DNA of 64,000 bases from Clostridiaceae bacterium BRH_c20a. Lineage in GTDB: Bacteria; Bacillota; Peptococcia; Peptococcales; BICA1-8. The DNA is taken from NCBI GenBank assembly GCA_000961765.1, contig LADT01000053.1, positions 124,001 to 188,000 of the forward strand. The letters are read 5' to 3'. The notes under the pieces were generated by a model. That model saw nothing but the letters and a program-made list of their open reading frames with translations. It had not been told where the DNA came from and did not search any database. Shown here in pieces: positions 25,630 to 34,084 of the stretch (the stretch's first letter is position 1; every line of letters begins with the position of its first letter). The translations under genes were made by a program, and so were the position numbers.

Positions 25630-25673
25630 ATACCTTATGCTGTATTCAATGTATTTGACACAGCATAAGGTAT
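25630..25673 (-). terminator. Long inverted repeat between pucR and the M20 operon
   Basis: ATACCTTATGCTGT (25630-25643) and its perfect complement (25660-25673), 14-bp arms with a 16-nt loop. Read on the minus strand it follows the pucR stop and is followed by TTTCTTTGTT, so it can act as an intrinsic terminator. Because it also lies in the leader of the M20 operon it could be an attenuator or a protein-binding site. Confidence 0.6.
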
Positions 25674-25727
25674 CACCTTTGACCAAAAATACGAATAAAA
25701 CCATTAAATTTTGTATTGGCGATACAA

Positions 25728-27356
25728 TTAAAAACTTTTAGAATATTTGTAAAAGTTAATAGCAAGATGTACATTCAACTTATCATTCGGATCGCGAAGA
25801 TTTATTTTGCATAACTCCTCAATAAGGTTAATGCGATAACGAACAGTATTATGATGGATATACAAGCACTTTGATGTTGACCTAAAATTGCAGTCCTGTT
25901 TTAAAAACACCTCAAGTGTCTCTAGTAAGTTTATATTGTATGCTTGGTCGTGGGATATAATTGGCTGCAATATCTCAGAAACTATTCTTTCTGCTTTTTG
26001 TGAATTCAACAACTCACTTATTACTTTATAGACTCCAATTTTTCCGTATTCATTACTTTCTATATCTTTTTCACTTAATAAACTAACCTTAGCTGCGATA
26101 CAAGCTTCTTCAAAGGATTCTGGTATATTATCTAACTTCTGTTTACAACTGCCAATACCAATCCCAATTTTAAAATCAAAATTCTTTTCCCTAATAGCTT
26201 TCTTTAATTTTTCAGCAAAATCCGTTATAACAACAGGAATCTTTTCCTGCTCTTCCCAGGAGAAAATAATTACAATTCTGTCACTTCTATCCACACCCAA
26301 GGGAATGCTGTCCAAACGGCCTTTTATCATAAACCGAGAAACTAATTCATATAAATTCTGTAATTGTGCCCAATTCTGCCCTCCATGATTGATGCCCGAA
26401 ACATTCACCACTAGTATTATATTGTTTACACCCAGTTTCCATCCTAATTCCTGGGCTCTTTTTTTTAAGTTATATCCTATGGATTCTTCGCCTCTTAAAA
26501 GTATGTTAATTAAGTCATCTTTAAACCGTCTTCTTGTTTCACTTACAGATTTTAATTTTTGTATTTGCAAAGCCGAAACAGTAGCCGCATGTTCTACTGC
26601 AATTATATCTATCTCCGAAAGACTATTGGATTCCCAAACAACTACATATCCTTCTGTTTTCTGAGCAATGCGTATAGGTACAACAAAAAGGACACAGTCT
26701 TTAATTAATTTTTCCAGCTTATAAGCTATAAACTTCGAATATTTTTCCTGTTGATTTAATAATTCTGTCAAGACTATATCGGTATCCGCCTTCAAGTCTG
26801 GATAAGTGGTACTTGTAAAGGAAAATAGCTCAAAAATCGTTATTGGTTTTTTAATAAGATTATGGAGAGTTTTAGCAATGGAATTTAACTGACCATCTTG
26901 TAGAACCTCTTCTACAAAAGATTTATGAATTCTTTCCGAGGTTTCCAATTTCACCAGTTGGCGGTTTAGGATTTCTGCCATTATTGGGTTTATTAAATCT
27001 ACCCAAGCACATTCATAAGGAATTGATAAAATCGGCAGAGAATGCCTTTCCGCTATTTCTAAAATTTCTGCGGGCAGTGCATCAATATATCTTTTTAGCT
27101 TTATCCCTAGCGCGGAAGCCCCTTTTTTTGCTAATTCTTCAACCAAAAGCTTTTGAGAAACAGTATCTCTAAAAGGATACATTGTCGTTACAACAAGTTC
27201 ATTACCCTTAACCCAGTTTATAGCATCAGGTGCATCAAAAAAAGTAACATTAGAAACTTGTCTATCCAAGCCCCCATTACCAGCCAGAACTTCGGAATTT
27301 TTTAAGACCTGAAGGTTTAGCAGTTCTCTCACTGTAAAATATGTACCCTGAATCAT
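25728..27356 (-). CDS. PucR/CdaR-family transcriptional regulator
   Basis: Three domains in about 542 residues: an N-terminal PucR ligand domain (TVRELLNLQVLKNSEVLAG ... LVVTTMYPFRDT ... KRYIDALPAEI), a central GGDEF-like CdaR region (~280-400), and a C-terminal HTH_30 (LETLEVFLKQDCNFRSTSKC, IHHNTVRYRINLIEE). Such proteins activate purine, sugar-acid or amino acid degradation operons. It is transcribed just ahead of the M20-E1-AOR-TRAP operon and likely controls it. ATG 27356 has GGGTGG upstream; GTG 27368 is an alternative. No metal or DNA target can be read off. Confidence 0.88.
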   Translation of the reverse strand: MIQGTYFTVRELLNLQVLKNSEVLAGNGGLDRQVSNVTFFDAPDAINWVKGNELVVTTMYPFRDTVSQKLLVEELAKKGASALGIKLKRYIDALPAEILEIAERHSLPILSIPYECAWVDLINPIMAEILNRQLVKLETSERIHKSFVEEVLQDGQLNSIAKTLHNLIKKPITIFELFSFTSTTYPDLKADTDIVLTELLNQQEKYSKFIAYKLEKLIKDCVLFVVPIRIAQKTEGYVVVWESNSLSEIDIIAVEHAATVSALQIQKLKSVSETRRRFKDDLINILLRGEESIGYNLKKRAQELGWKLGVNNIILVVNVSGINHGGQNWAQLQNLYELVSRFMIKGRLDSIPLGVDRSDRIVIIFSWEEQEKIPVVITDFAEKLKKAIREKNFDFKIGIGIGSCKQKLDNIPESFEEACIAAKVSLLSEKDIESNEYGKIGVYKVISELLNSQKAERIVSEILQPIISHDQAYNINLLETLEVFLKQDCNFRSTSKCLYIHHNTVRYRINLIEELCKINLRDPNDKLNVHLAINFYKYSKSF

Positions 27357-27486
27357 TTTAAAAACCACCCGATTAATGTTTGTATTATACTTATATCATA
27401 TCTAAGTAAATTTATAAATGAGTCTGCCTTCAATTAGTCTCCTCACCTGTGTTCATTTGTGGTTTTAAATAATTCTATTTATAAAA

Positions 27487-27511
27487 AAAACCGCAAGCCT
27501 TTCGGCTTGCG
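27487..27511 (-). terminator. Terminator of the ferredoxin-AOR operon
   Basis: On the minus strand: CGCAAGCC, GAAA tetraloop, GGCTTGCG, then GG and a run of eight T. A textbook intrinsic terminator, 44 bases after the AOR stop. Confidence 0.9.
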
Positions 27512-27554
27512 ATCAAGAGGAGGATGAAGATATATTAAGGGGGTGTGAAATTAT

Positions 27555-29354
27555 CTATAATCCTAATGCCTGCAACTTTTCTTCTGTTGGTACACCATCA
27601 TTATTCCAACCCATGGCAGCGTAGTAGTTATCCAACAAGGTTTCTAAATCTACTACCTGACCTTTGCTTTCACCAAACGCCATTGGCTCTTCGGTGAAAC
27701 GTTTGGGCAGTGTATCATCTTTTCTAGCGAAACCATTTTTAACATTGTACATTCTTTCCATGTTAAAAATTCTTTCGGCATTAAAGAGCATCTTTTCTTC
27801 TGTAAGTTCATAACCAGTTACTAATTTAAAGGCTTTTAACTGGTCAGCTCTTAAGAAACCATTTTGGCAAGTTGCACAGAAGCCAAGCGAATCAACTGCT
27901 GCAAAGTTTAATTGGGTATTTCTAACTAAAGTTTCTTTGCCCTTTTCTTCAAAACGGTTTCCTGCTGCCATTTCACCACCGAAGACTGGAGCTACCATAT
28001 GGTGGGCACCCTTGGGTGATGTCGCATATGTTAAAGCCATCCCTTTTGCTCCTCGGGGGTCATATACAGCAAAGGTCATCCCTTTAGAATGCATAGCTAA
28101 TTCAGGAGCACCCCATTTTTCGGCAGCATAGGCTGGTCCTTCTGCTAGATCTGCACCAATACCTTTTTTATAAGCTATCATTTCTAACAATTCAGCTTCT
28201 GCTTTACCATTACCAAAGCTCAGCTCTAAGCCGTTAGTATCTTTTAATGTTAATATCCCTTTTTCGAAGCATTCCATTGCTAAGGAAACGCAACCGCCGG
28301 CAGTTATAGAGTCTAACCCTAAGGCATCACAAATGGCGGAAACATGTAGAACATCTTCCCAATTTGTTAACCCACAGTTAGTTCCTAATAGTCCTAATGT
28401 TTCAAATTCCGGACCTTCTAATTTTACAGCACCATATTTTGTAGAGACTATTGCACTATTTTTACCACAGGCAATAGGACAGGCATAACAGGAAACATCA
28501 TTATAAACTACTTTTTCTCTAAATAAGGATCCTTCAAATTCTTTGTTTGCTTCAGATGTACCCTCACTAAAATTCTTGGTACACATAAAACCGGCATTAT
28601 TTATACCACGAACTAACTCATTTGTTCCTTCTACTCTACGAATTTGAGCCTTGGGGTTTTTCTTAAAGTTAGGATATAGCCCTGCTACTAATTCCATCAA
28701 GCCCTCTGGATCAGCTACCTCTACGTCTTTAGAACCCCTTACTGCGATTGCTTTTAAATTTTTAGAGCCCATTACTGCTCCACCGCCGCCACGACCAAAC
28801 TCACGGAAAACATCACTAGTAACACAAGCAATGTTTACTTGGTTTTCTCCGGCAGGTCCAATGCAAGCAACATGAATTTTTTGATCATTTAATTCTTCTT
28901 TTATCAGGTGGTCTGTATCAGCTATTTTTTGACCCCATAGCTTATCAGCTGATTTTATTTCTACCTTATCATTATCTATCCAAAGGTAAACAGGCTCTTC
29001 AGATTTACCTTCTATAATTAAACCATCATATCCAGCAAACTTTAGTTCCGGTCCAAAATGACCACCACATAATGAATAGGAGTAGGTATTTGTTAAAGGA
29101 GATTTAAAGGCAACATTAATCTTGTTGTTACCTGGCACCATTGTTCCGGAAAACGGACCATTAAAAAATATTAGTTTATTTTCAGGACTAAGTCCGTGAA
29201 TTTTAGGATCAACCTCTTTGTCTAAATAAAAGGCTCCTAAACCTCTGCCGCCTAGATAATCGATAAACATTTCCAATGGCAGTTGTTCATTAGTTATTTT
29301 TTTAGTAGTTAAATTTACTCTGAGCAGTTGTCCAGCTATACCATTCTTAGTCAT
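27555..29354 (-). CDS. aor: Aldehyde ferredoxin oxidoreductase (AOR) with partner ferredoxin
   Basis: A 599-residue AOR. Cluster ligands C289-x2-C292-x3-C296 (VSCYACPIACG) with the fourth Cys in LGFCATCQNG near 500; pterin-binding GPAGENQ and GGGAVMGSKNLKAIAV are intact. ATG 29354 lies nine bases after AAAGGAGG and one base after the ferredoxin stop; nine in-frame codons further upstream lack an RBS. Clearly diverged from the AOR at 20.5 kb. Paired with a 16-Cys ferredoxin, it resembles AorB-AorA type complexes that oxidise aldehydes or, with surplus reductant, reduce acids. Own promoter and terminator. Confidence 0.93.
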   Translation of the reverse strand: MTKNGIAGQLLRVNLTTKKITNEQLPLEMFIDYLGGRGLGAFYLDKEVDPKIHGLSPENKLIFFNGPFSGTMVPGNNKINVAFKSPLTNTYSYSLCGGHFGPELKFAGYDGLIIEGKSEEPVYLWIDNDKVEIKSADKLWGQKIADTDHLIKEELNDQKIHVACIGPAGENQVNIACVTSDVFREFGRGGGGAVMGSKNLKAIAVRGSKDVEVADPEGLMELVAGLYPNFKKNPKAQIRRVEGTNELVRGINNAGFMCTKNFSEGTSEANKEFEGSLFREKVVYNDVSCYACPIACGKNSAIVSTKYGAVKLEGPEFETLGLLGTNCGLTNWEDVLHVSAICDALGLDSITAGGCVSLAMECFEKGILTLKDTNGLELSFGNGKAEAELLEMIAYKKGIGADLAEGPAYAAEKWGAPELAMHSKGMTFAVYDPRGAKGMALTYATSPKGAHHMVAPVFGGEMAAGNRFEEKGKETLVRNTQLNFAAVDSLGFCATCQNGFLRADQLKAFKLVTGYELTEEKMLFNAERIFNMERMYNVKNGFARKDDTLPKRFTEEPMAFGESKGQVVDLETLLDNYYAAMGWNNDGVPTEEKLQALGL

Positions 29355-29355
29355 C

Positions 29356-29814
29356 TTATTCATCCTCCTTTGTAGCGGCAACTAACTTATCGGCTTCTTC
29401 CCTATCAAGAAAATAAAGGGCATTTTCCGGGCAGTATTTGACACATTGGGGGTCTCCACCACATAGGTCACAAATTAAAACATATTTTTCAGAAGGATGA
29501 ACCTTAATAGCATTATACGGACATGCTTTAATACACATTTTACAGGCAATACATTTTTCTTCATCAACTATGATTGCGCCTGTATTCTCATCTTTACTCA
29601 ATGCATCTATTTTGGTAGGACATGCTTTAATACATGGGGTATCAACACATTGTCTGCATACAACAGGATAATCCATGTAATCTTCATGACTTCTGGTAAC
29701 TGTTATCCTGGATTTCTTAGGATTTCCTGTTCGGAAATGACTCATGCTGCACCACTGCTCACAAATACGACAACCAACACACTTCTTTGCATCAGCTACT
29801 AATACTTTGCTCAT
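29356..29814 (-). CDS. AorB/HycB-like polyferredoxin, four [4Fe-4S] clusters
   Basis: A 152-residue iron-sulfur protein with exactly sixteen cluster cysteines in four groups: CVGCRICEQWC (~12-22), CRQCVDTPCIKAC (~53-65), CIACKMCIKAC (~88-98) and CDLCGGDPQCVKYC (~118-131). The spacing matches electron-transfer subunits of the HycB/CooF/AorB type. It precedes AOR by one base and should shuttle electrons between AOR and ferredoxin or another acceptor. RBS GGAGGTGTAGTAAAG before ATG. Confidence 0.92.
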   Translation of the reverse strand: MSKVLVADAKKCVGCRICEQWCSMSHFRTGNPKKSRITVTRSHEDYMDYPVVCRQCVDTPCIKACPTKIDALSKDENTGAIIVDEEKCIACKMCIKACPYNAIKVHPSEKYVLICDLCGGDPQCVKYCPENALYFLDREEADKLVAATKEDE

Positions 29815-29952
29815 CTTTACTACACCTCCAGAAATGTTAAAACTATTTCAACCTCTATTTATAAAATAAATTCTAGATATAAATGTGATATTTTGGTAAT
29901 AAATCTTAAAAAATGCGCATTTAATATTACAATATTACATAGTTACACATTT

Positions 29953-29980
29953 ATTCTACCTTATTAGACTAAATTGTCAA
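29953..29980 (-). promoter_or_regulatory. Promoter of the ferredoxin-AOR operon
   Basis: Minus strand TTGACA (29980-29975), 16-bp spacer, TAGAAT (29958-29953). It leaves a 5' leader of about 130 bases before the ferredoxin ATG. Confidence 0.65.
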
Positions 29981-30158
29981 TAAATTAATAATACTTAAAA
30001 GCAAGCAACTTATTGGATCTCACATACTTCTCCCGCCTACTGATAGTTTTTTATCATGCAATGCTTGTGTCAGACGTTAAATATTTCTTTCGTCCTAAAG
30101 TATTGCCAGACGCAAAAGGTTAACCCATAGTAACTAATATTCATACAATACAAACAAT
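29981..30158. other. Upstream region of the AOR promoter, with direct repeats
   Basis: No gene. On the minus strand two similar words, GCGTCTGGCA (30116-30107) and ACGTCTGACA (30077-30068), lie about 40 bases apart, with a small inverted repeat TGATA/TATCA nearby. The first ends 127 bases upstream of the -35 box, a position that could suit an activator. Function unknown. Confidence 0.35.
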
Positions 30159-30197
30159 ATAAATGAGTGCATAAATACAAATTATGCACCCATTTAT
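30159..30197 (-). terminator. Terminator of the methyltransferase operon
   Basis: Stem ATAAATGAGTGCATAA / TTATGCACCCATTTAT, 16 bp with one mismatch and a 7-nt loop, 30 bases after the last gene of the operon, followed by ATTGTTTG. T-run is modest but the stem is long. Confidence 0.7.
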
Positions 30198-30227
30198 AAA
30201 GAGGGGGAGATGAAAAAGCAATGATCC

Positions 30228-31031
30228 TTATTCTGTATATAATCCTTTACGGTGGACAGCAATGTAATTCATGCAAAAGTCATCTTTTCCAAGAAGCGCC
30301 TGAGAAGCATAGATAAATCCCATCATCTTCTTATCAAGAGGGTCAAGGATATAAGAGTCCATTCCAGCTGTCATGGTCTGAATCATAAACGTTTGATTAA
30401 TTATTTTTCTAGTTGGCAGCCCAAAAGAAACATTACTCAATCCGCAAATCTTGTGGACACGGGGGTACTGTTCTTTTAATTTTAACAAAGTCTCTAGAAC
30501 TGCTACACCTGCTTGGGAATCAAAACTAACAGGTTGAACTAAAGGATCAAGATGGATATCATCTTCTTTAACACCGGCTGAGACCAAATCGTTAACCAAT
30601 CTATCAGCTATCCGTAACCGATCTTCAGTAGTCTTAGGCATTCCCGAATCATCCATGCACAAAGCAATAACTTTTACCTTATACTCCACAACTAAAGGAA
30701 TAACTTCGGAAAACTTTTTTGCTTCAGCGGTTATTGAATTAACCATCGGCTGATAGTTATTATTAATTGATGATAAACCCGCTTTCAATACTTTAGGATT
30801 AGGACTATCAATACATAATGGAGCAGAAACCTTATCTTGAATTACCTTTACTAGCCAAGCCATTATTTCTGGTTCGTTATATACCTGAGTTCCACAATTA
30901 ACATCAATGTAGTGGGCACCCGCTTCAACTTGTTTTTGTGCAATTTCTTGAATTAAGGTGCTATCCATTTTTTCTAAAGCATCTTTGATCATTGATCTGC
31001 TAGAATTAATGAGTTCTCCAACAATAAGCAT
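30228..31031 (-). CDS. Corrinoid:tetrahydrofolate methyltransferase (MtgA/AcsE-like, MT II)
   Basis: A 267-residue pterin-binding (DHPS-fold) enzyme: LIVGELINSSR at the start, EAGAHYIDVNCGT near 37-49, PLCIDSPNPKVL, ALCMDDSGMP, DIHLDPLVQPVS and KICGLSNVSFGLP. These match MtgA/AcsE proteins, which transfer a methyl group between a corrinoid protein and tetrahydrofolate. RBS AGGAGG. As last gene of an operon with a UroD-like enzyme, a corrinoid protein and an activation-domain protein it supplies the second methyl-transfer step, giving methyl-H4folate for acetogenic or oxidative C1 metabolism. Confidence 0.9.
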   Translation of the reverse strand: MLIVGELINSSRSMIKDALEKMDSTLIQEIAQKQVEAGAHYIDVNCGTQVYNEPEIMAWLVKVIQDKVSAPLCIDSPNPKVLKAGLSSINNNYQPMVNSITAEAKKFSEVIPLVVEYKVKVIALCMDDSGMPKTTEDRLRIADRLVNDLVSAGVKEDDIHLDPLVQPVSFDSQAGVAVLETLLKLKEQYPRVHKICGLSNVSFGLPTRKIINQTFMIQTMTAGMDSYILDPLDKKMMGFIYASQALLGKDDFCMNYIAVHRKGLYTE

Positions 31032-31330
31032 TTTATTTTTCCTCCTGAAATAGTTTAATAAATATTAATTCCCTAACTTTCTAGAAATAGTTATTCTTCC
31101 ACAATTAAATCATTAAATGTTCTATCAGAAGAAATATCAATATATGTTGCCTATTTTAGAATATTGTCTATTTTTTGTTTTTTTATTTACTAAATAAGTA
31201 TATCCATGTGGGTTCCAAAGCCCCCCAACAATATAAACAATTTCTATTTCTTTCAATGTAGATAGTAAATTCAAAACTCTTTTAAAAGTTAAATTATCCT
31301 GCCTATCTTTTTGTACGACAAGTCAAGTAA
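31032..31330. other. AT-rich spacer without recognisable gene
   Basis: About 300 bases between the activation-domain gene and the MT II gene. I see no ORF with an RBS, no terminator with a T-run on the minus strand and no repeat family. It may carry a secondary promoter, but no consensus stands out. Confidence 0.4.
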
Positions 31331-31963
31331 TCAAATCTTCATCTTATAATTGCATTTTTCCATACTACAATTTGAACAGTTATGTCCTTTTCTCATTGTA
31401 GATATCTTTTCCCCTGCTCCACAAAAATAAGTGATTGACTTTAAAGGCATTAACATATTTCCTGAACTTATTGAAACACCCATGTTTATTAAATTCAACT
31501 TTTCAAAAATTTCTTTCTGTATTTGCAAAGGCACATTTTCACTGCCCGGTTCGATTTTCTCAGTTAAATTCCAGCCATTTTCCTGGGCTTCAAGAAGTGC
31601 TTTGCAATATAATTGTTCGCTCATTTTAAAGATAATTTCATCAGCTATTACCTCTAACAGCATTGCTTCCAAATATTCACCCTTAGCAAAATAATCTTTA
31701 GTTTTTAAGCTGACTTCTTCGCCTAATGTCAAAAAGCATAATACTATTTTTCCACAATTAGACATTTCTGGGAACTCAAAATTCGGGGGAATATCAATGA
31801 AACCATAAACTCCTATTGGATCTATAATATCCTTAATATTTTTTAAAAAACTATCGTAAATTCTGGATAAATTATTATAGGCAGGACTTTTAGGTCGACA
31901 GTCAATTATTTTAAAAATCCGCTCTTTTTCTATTACCCATTCAAATTCAGTAATTGTTTTCAT
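31331..31963 (-). CDS. MetH activation-domain-like protein with C-terminal Cys cluster
   Basis: A 210-residue protein resembling the vitamin B12-dependent methionine synthase activation domain: VLCFLTLGEEVSLKTKDYFAKGEYLEAMLLEVIADEI (central helices), then EPGSENVPLQIQKEIFEKL and VSISSGNMLMPLKSITYFCG. The tail CSNCSMEKCNYK adds four closely spaced Cys that could bind a metal or cluster. Stand-alone versions are common in corrinoid methyltransferase operons and are thought to bind the corrinoid protein during reactivation or cofactor handling. It lies between the corrinoid and MT II genes. Confidence 0.75.
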   Translation of the reverse strand: MKTITEFEWVIEKERIFKIIDCRPKSPAYNNLSRIYDSFLKNIKDIIDPIGVYGFIDIPPNFEFPEMSNCGKIVLCFLTLGEEVSLKTKDYFAKGEYLEAMLLEVIADEIIFKMSEQLYCKALLEAQENGWNLTEKIEPGSENVPLQIQKEIFEKLNLINMGVSISSGNMLMPLKSITYFCGAGEKISTMRKGHNCSNCSMEKCNYKMKI

Positions 31964-32013
31964 GAAGTCACCTTAATCCCTGAACTATTAATTTGGGAGA
32001 TTCTAATCTAGAA

Positions 32014-32196
32014 TTGGAAGTTGGAAGTTGGAAGTTAGATTTTTTCCCGAAATGCTCCGAAGTTTTGCTATAATCCAACCTCCATAAGTTGGGGACATTC
32101 GTCAACCCAATAGCTGTTCGTTGGGGACATTCCTCAGCCCAATAGTAACACTACAAATGAGGTGTGTCCCCTATCCTCTTAATGAGGTGTGTCCCC
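32014..32196. repeat. Repeat cluster inside the methyltransferase operon
   Basis: Three tandem TTGGAAG units (32014-32034), then two 26-bp direct repeats (32088-32113 and 32120-32145) sharing GTTGGGGACATTC and CCCAATAG, then two copies of AATGAGGTGTGTCCCC (32156-32171 and 32181-32196) that are inverted relative to the first pair around the core GGGGACA..CCTCA. No ORF. The arrangement resembles a small mobile-element remnant and could fold strongly in the message between the corrinoid and activation genes. Confidence 0.7.
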
Positions 32197-32204
32197 CATT
32201 CCTA

Positions 32205-32834
32205 TTACACCAGTTTCCTAGCCATTTCTGCAGCCGAAACAGCATCGGTAGCATAGCCATCTGCCCCAATATCTTTACAATATTGTTCAGTTACTGGTGC
32301 ACCACCGATCATAACCTTTACTTGATCTCTTAAACCTTCTTTAATTAAGGTATCAATTACTGTCTTTTGTTCTACCATTGTAGTTGATAAAAGTGAAGAC
32401 AAAGCAAGAATGTCGGGTTTATGTTCCTTAATAGCTTCAATAAATTTGTCCTCATGAACATCTATACCTACATCAACAACCTCTAATCCAGAGCCCATCA
32501 TTACCATACCCACGAGATTTTTTCCTATATCATGAAGATCTCCCTTTACTGTACCTAAAACAACCTTGGCAAATGGTTTTACTCCTGTATTTGCTAAAAT
32601 TGGCTTAAGAACATTTAACCCAAAATGCATAGCACGGGCAGCAATCAACACTTCTGGTACAAAAACTTCATTATTTTTAAACTTAGCACCAATAATACCC
32701 ATGCCCTTTAATAATCCATCACTCAAAATATTTGAGGGACTAACCCCCAGGTTTAAAGCCTCTTGTGCTTTTTCTCCGACTAAGTCTGCATCTCCATTTT
32801 GTAAAGCTTGGGAAATTTCATTTAGAACTTCCAT
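32205..32834 (-). CDS. Corrinoid (B12-binding) methyltransferase protein
   Basis: A 209-residue protein of the MtaC/MtbC/MtgC type: N-terminal four-helix cap (EISQALQNGDADLVGEKAQEAL ... EVFVPEVLIAARAM) and a Rossmann B12 domain with the lower-ligand motif GDLHDIGKNLV (His101), then SSLLSTTM and GGAPVTEQYC. It carries the methyl group between MT I and MT II. ATG 32834 has GGAGGT seven bases upstream; the upstream ATG overlaps that RBS. Located directly after the UroD-like gene, its probable methyl donor partner. Confidence 0.93.
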   Translation of the reverse strand: MEVLNEISQALQNGDADLVGEKAQEALNLGVSPSNILSDGLLKGMGIIGAKFKNNEVFVPEVLIAARAMHFGLNVLKPILANTGVKPFAKVVLGTVKGDLHDIGKNLVGMVMMGSGLEVVDVGIDVHEDKFIEAIKEHKPDILALSSLLSTTMVEQKTVIDTLIKEGLRDQVKVMIGGAPVTEQYCKDIGADGYATDAVSAAEMARKLV

Positions 32835-32873
32835 TCGGCAAACCTCCATTAAATATGATATTTTTATATAAAT

Positions 32874-34010
32874 CTATTTACCTGAATAACATTTAAAGCT
32901 ATATTCTCTAGCGGTTTTATAGCAAGCAACAATATTTTCCGGTGGTGTCTCATTCTGTACCACATTGGCTGGAGCAACTATATAGCCACCATCTCTTCCC
33001 AGGTCATTTATTCTGCTTATTGCTTCTTCTTCTATATCTGTCAAACTACCGCAAAGTGCCCTTTGAATATCAATTCCACCATGAAAAACTAATCGATTGC
33101 CAAATTCTCGTTTGATAGTTCCAGGATCCATCCCATTAGCTGTATGTTGTATTGGGTTAAGGATATCTATTCCAGCCTCAACAAAATAGGGAATTAAAGG
33201 ATATACCGCGCCACAACTGTGCAACATAATTTTAACATGAGGTGCCTTTTTCTTAATAAAACTAAATAATTCTTTGTGTAACGGCAGGAAAAACTCCTGA
33301 TACATTTTGGGTGAAATAAAAGGTGCATTTTGCATTCCATAATCTTCGCAATGGGCTATCGTCTGAATATACGGACCCACAGCATCTAGATATACATCAT
33401 GAAGTCCAATAATTCTTTCCAGTATCTTATCCAATAATTTATGGATAAACTTTTTATTAAAAACTAAATCCATCATAAAATCTTGAAAGCCTCTTAATAT
33501 CCACCCGTTATCAAAAAGTCCCAACGAATGAGGCGCATGGGCGGCAACAGCATAACTAGTGTTATCAAATAAGAACTTTGCTCTATCCGTTAAACCATTT
33601 ATCCTACCTGGAGCATAAGGATCAGGCCAAGGATATTTATCTAGATCGGATTCGTCGAAACCTTTTAATGGAGTATTAATAATTGCTCTTTCATTTCCTG
33701 AAAACTTATAAATATATCCCCATTCATCTTGAATAGTTCCATCTGGAAATTTTTTGGGTTGATAACCTTCTGGTGGATTTAGCCAAATATGTCTAAAATC
33801 AATTTCTAGTGCTTCTAAAACCCTTTCATCATAATAGGTTGCCGTAAAACCTTTACGAAAAGGATCAATATCACCTTCTATCTTTAAATGCTCTTTTAAA
33901 GCAAAATAGCCAGTATCATTAATAAAGGATGCTGAATTGCATAAGTCCAAAGGGGCTCGATCTGGTTTTTTATGGTTTAGTACTGCATTAACTCGTTCTC
34001 TACTGTTCAA
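32874..34010 (-). CDS. Uroporphyrinogen decarboxylase-family (MtaA/CmuA-like) methyltransferase, probable MT I
   Basis: UroD-fold protein. The start chosen is TTG 34010 (GAGGAG nine bases upstream), giving MNSRERVNAVLNHKKPDRAPLDL, the standard family opening; ATG 34037 and 34076 are in frame. The block VKIMLHSCGAVYPLI holds His264-x-Cys266, the zinc pair of methylcobamide:CoM-type transferases; a third zinc ligand is not obvious. True UroD would have an Arg-rich N-terminus and heme-gene neighbours, which are absent. With corrinoid, activation and MT II genes next to it, it is likely the substrate-specific methyltransferase. Natural substrate unknown; the sugar genes upstream suggest a methylated sugar or glycoside. 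Confidence 0.8.
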   Translation of the reverse strand: MNSRERVNAVLNHKKPDRAPLDLCNSASFINDTGYFALKEHLKIEGDIDPFRKGFTATYYDERVLEALEIDFRHIWLNPPEGYQPKKFPDGTIQDEWGYIYKFSGNERAIINTPLKGFDESDLDKYPWPDPYAPGRINGLTDRAKFLFDNTSYAVAAHAPHSLGLFDNGWILRGFQDFMMDLVFNKKFIHKLLDKILERIIGLHDVYLDAVGPYIQTIAHCEDYGMQNAPFISPKMYQEFFLPLHKELFSFIKKKAPHVKIMLHSCGAVYPLIPYFVEAGIDILNPIQHTANGMDPGTIKREFGNRLVFHGGIDIQRALCGSLTDIEEEAISRINDLGRDGGYIVAPANVVQNETPPENIVACYKTAREYSFKCYSGK

Positions 34011-34084
34011 ATTTTTCCACTCCTCATAATATGTCATTATCCTCTTGAAAAAAGTCATTATTTCTAATGAAATCAAACGGAAAT

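Noticed and set aside
29815-30227. Moco/Tuco riboswitch ahead of the ferredoxin-AOR operon
   Set aside because: An attractive idea for a tungsten enzyme, but I could not match the conserved blocks; an Infernal search with the Moco model would decide.
32874-34076. Heme-pathway uroporphyrinogen decarboxylase
   Set aside because: HxC zinc pair, corrinoid neighbours and absence of hem genes fit a methyltransferase instead.
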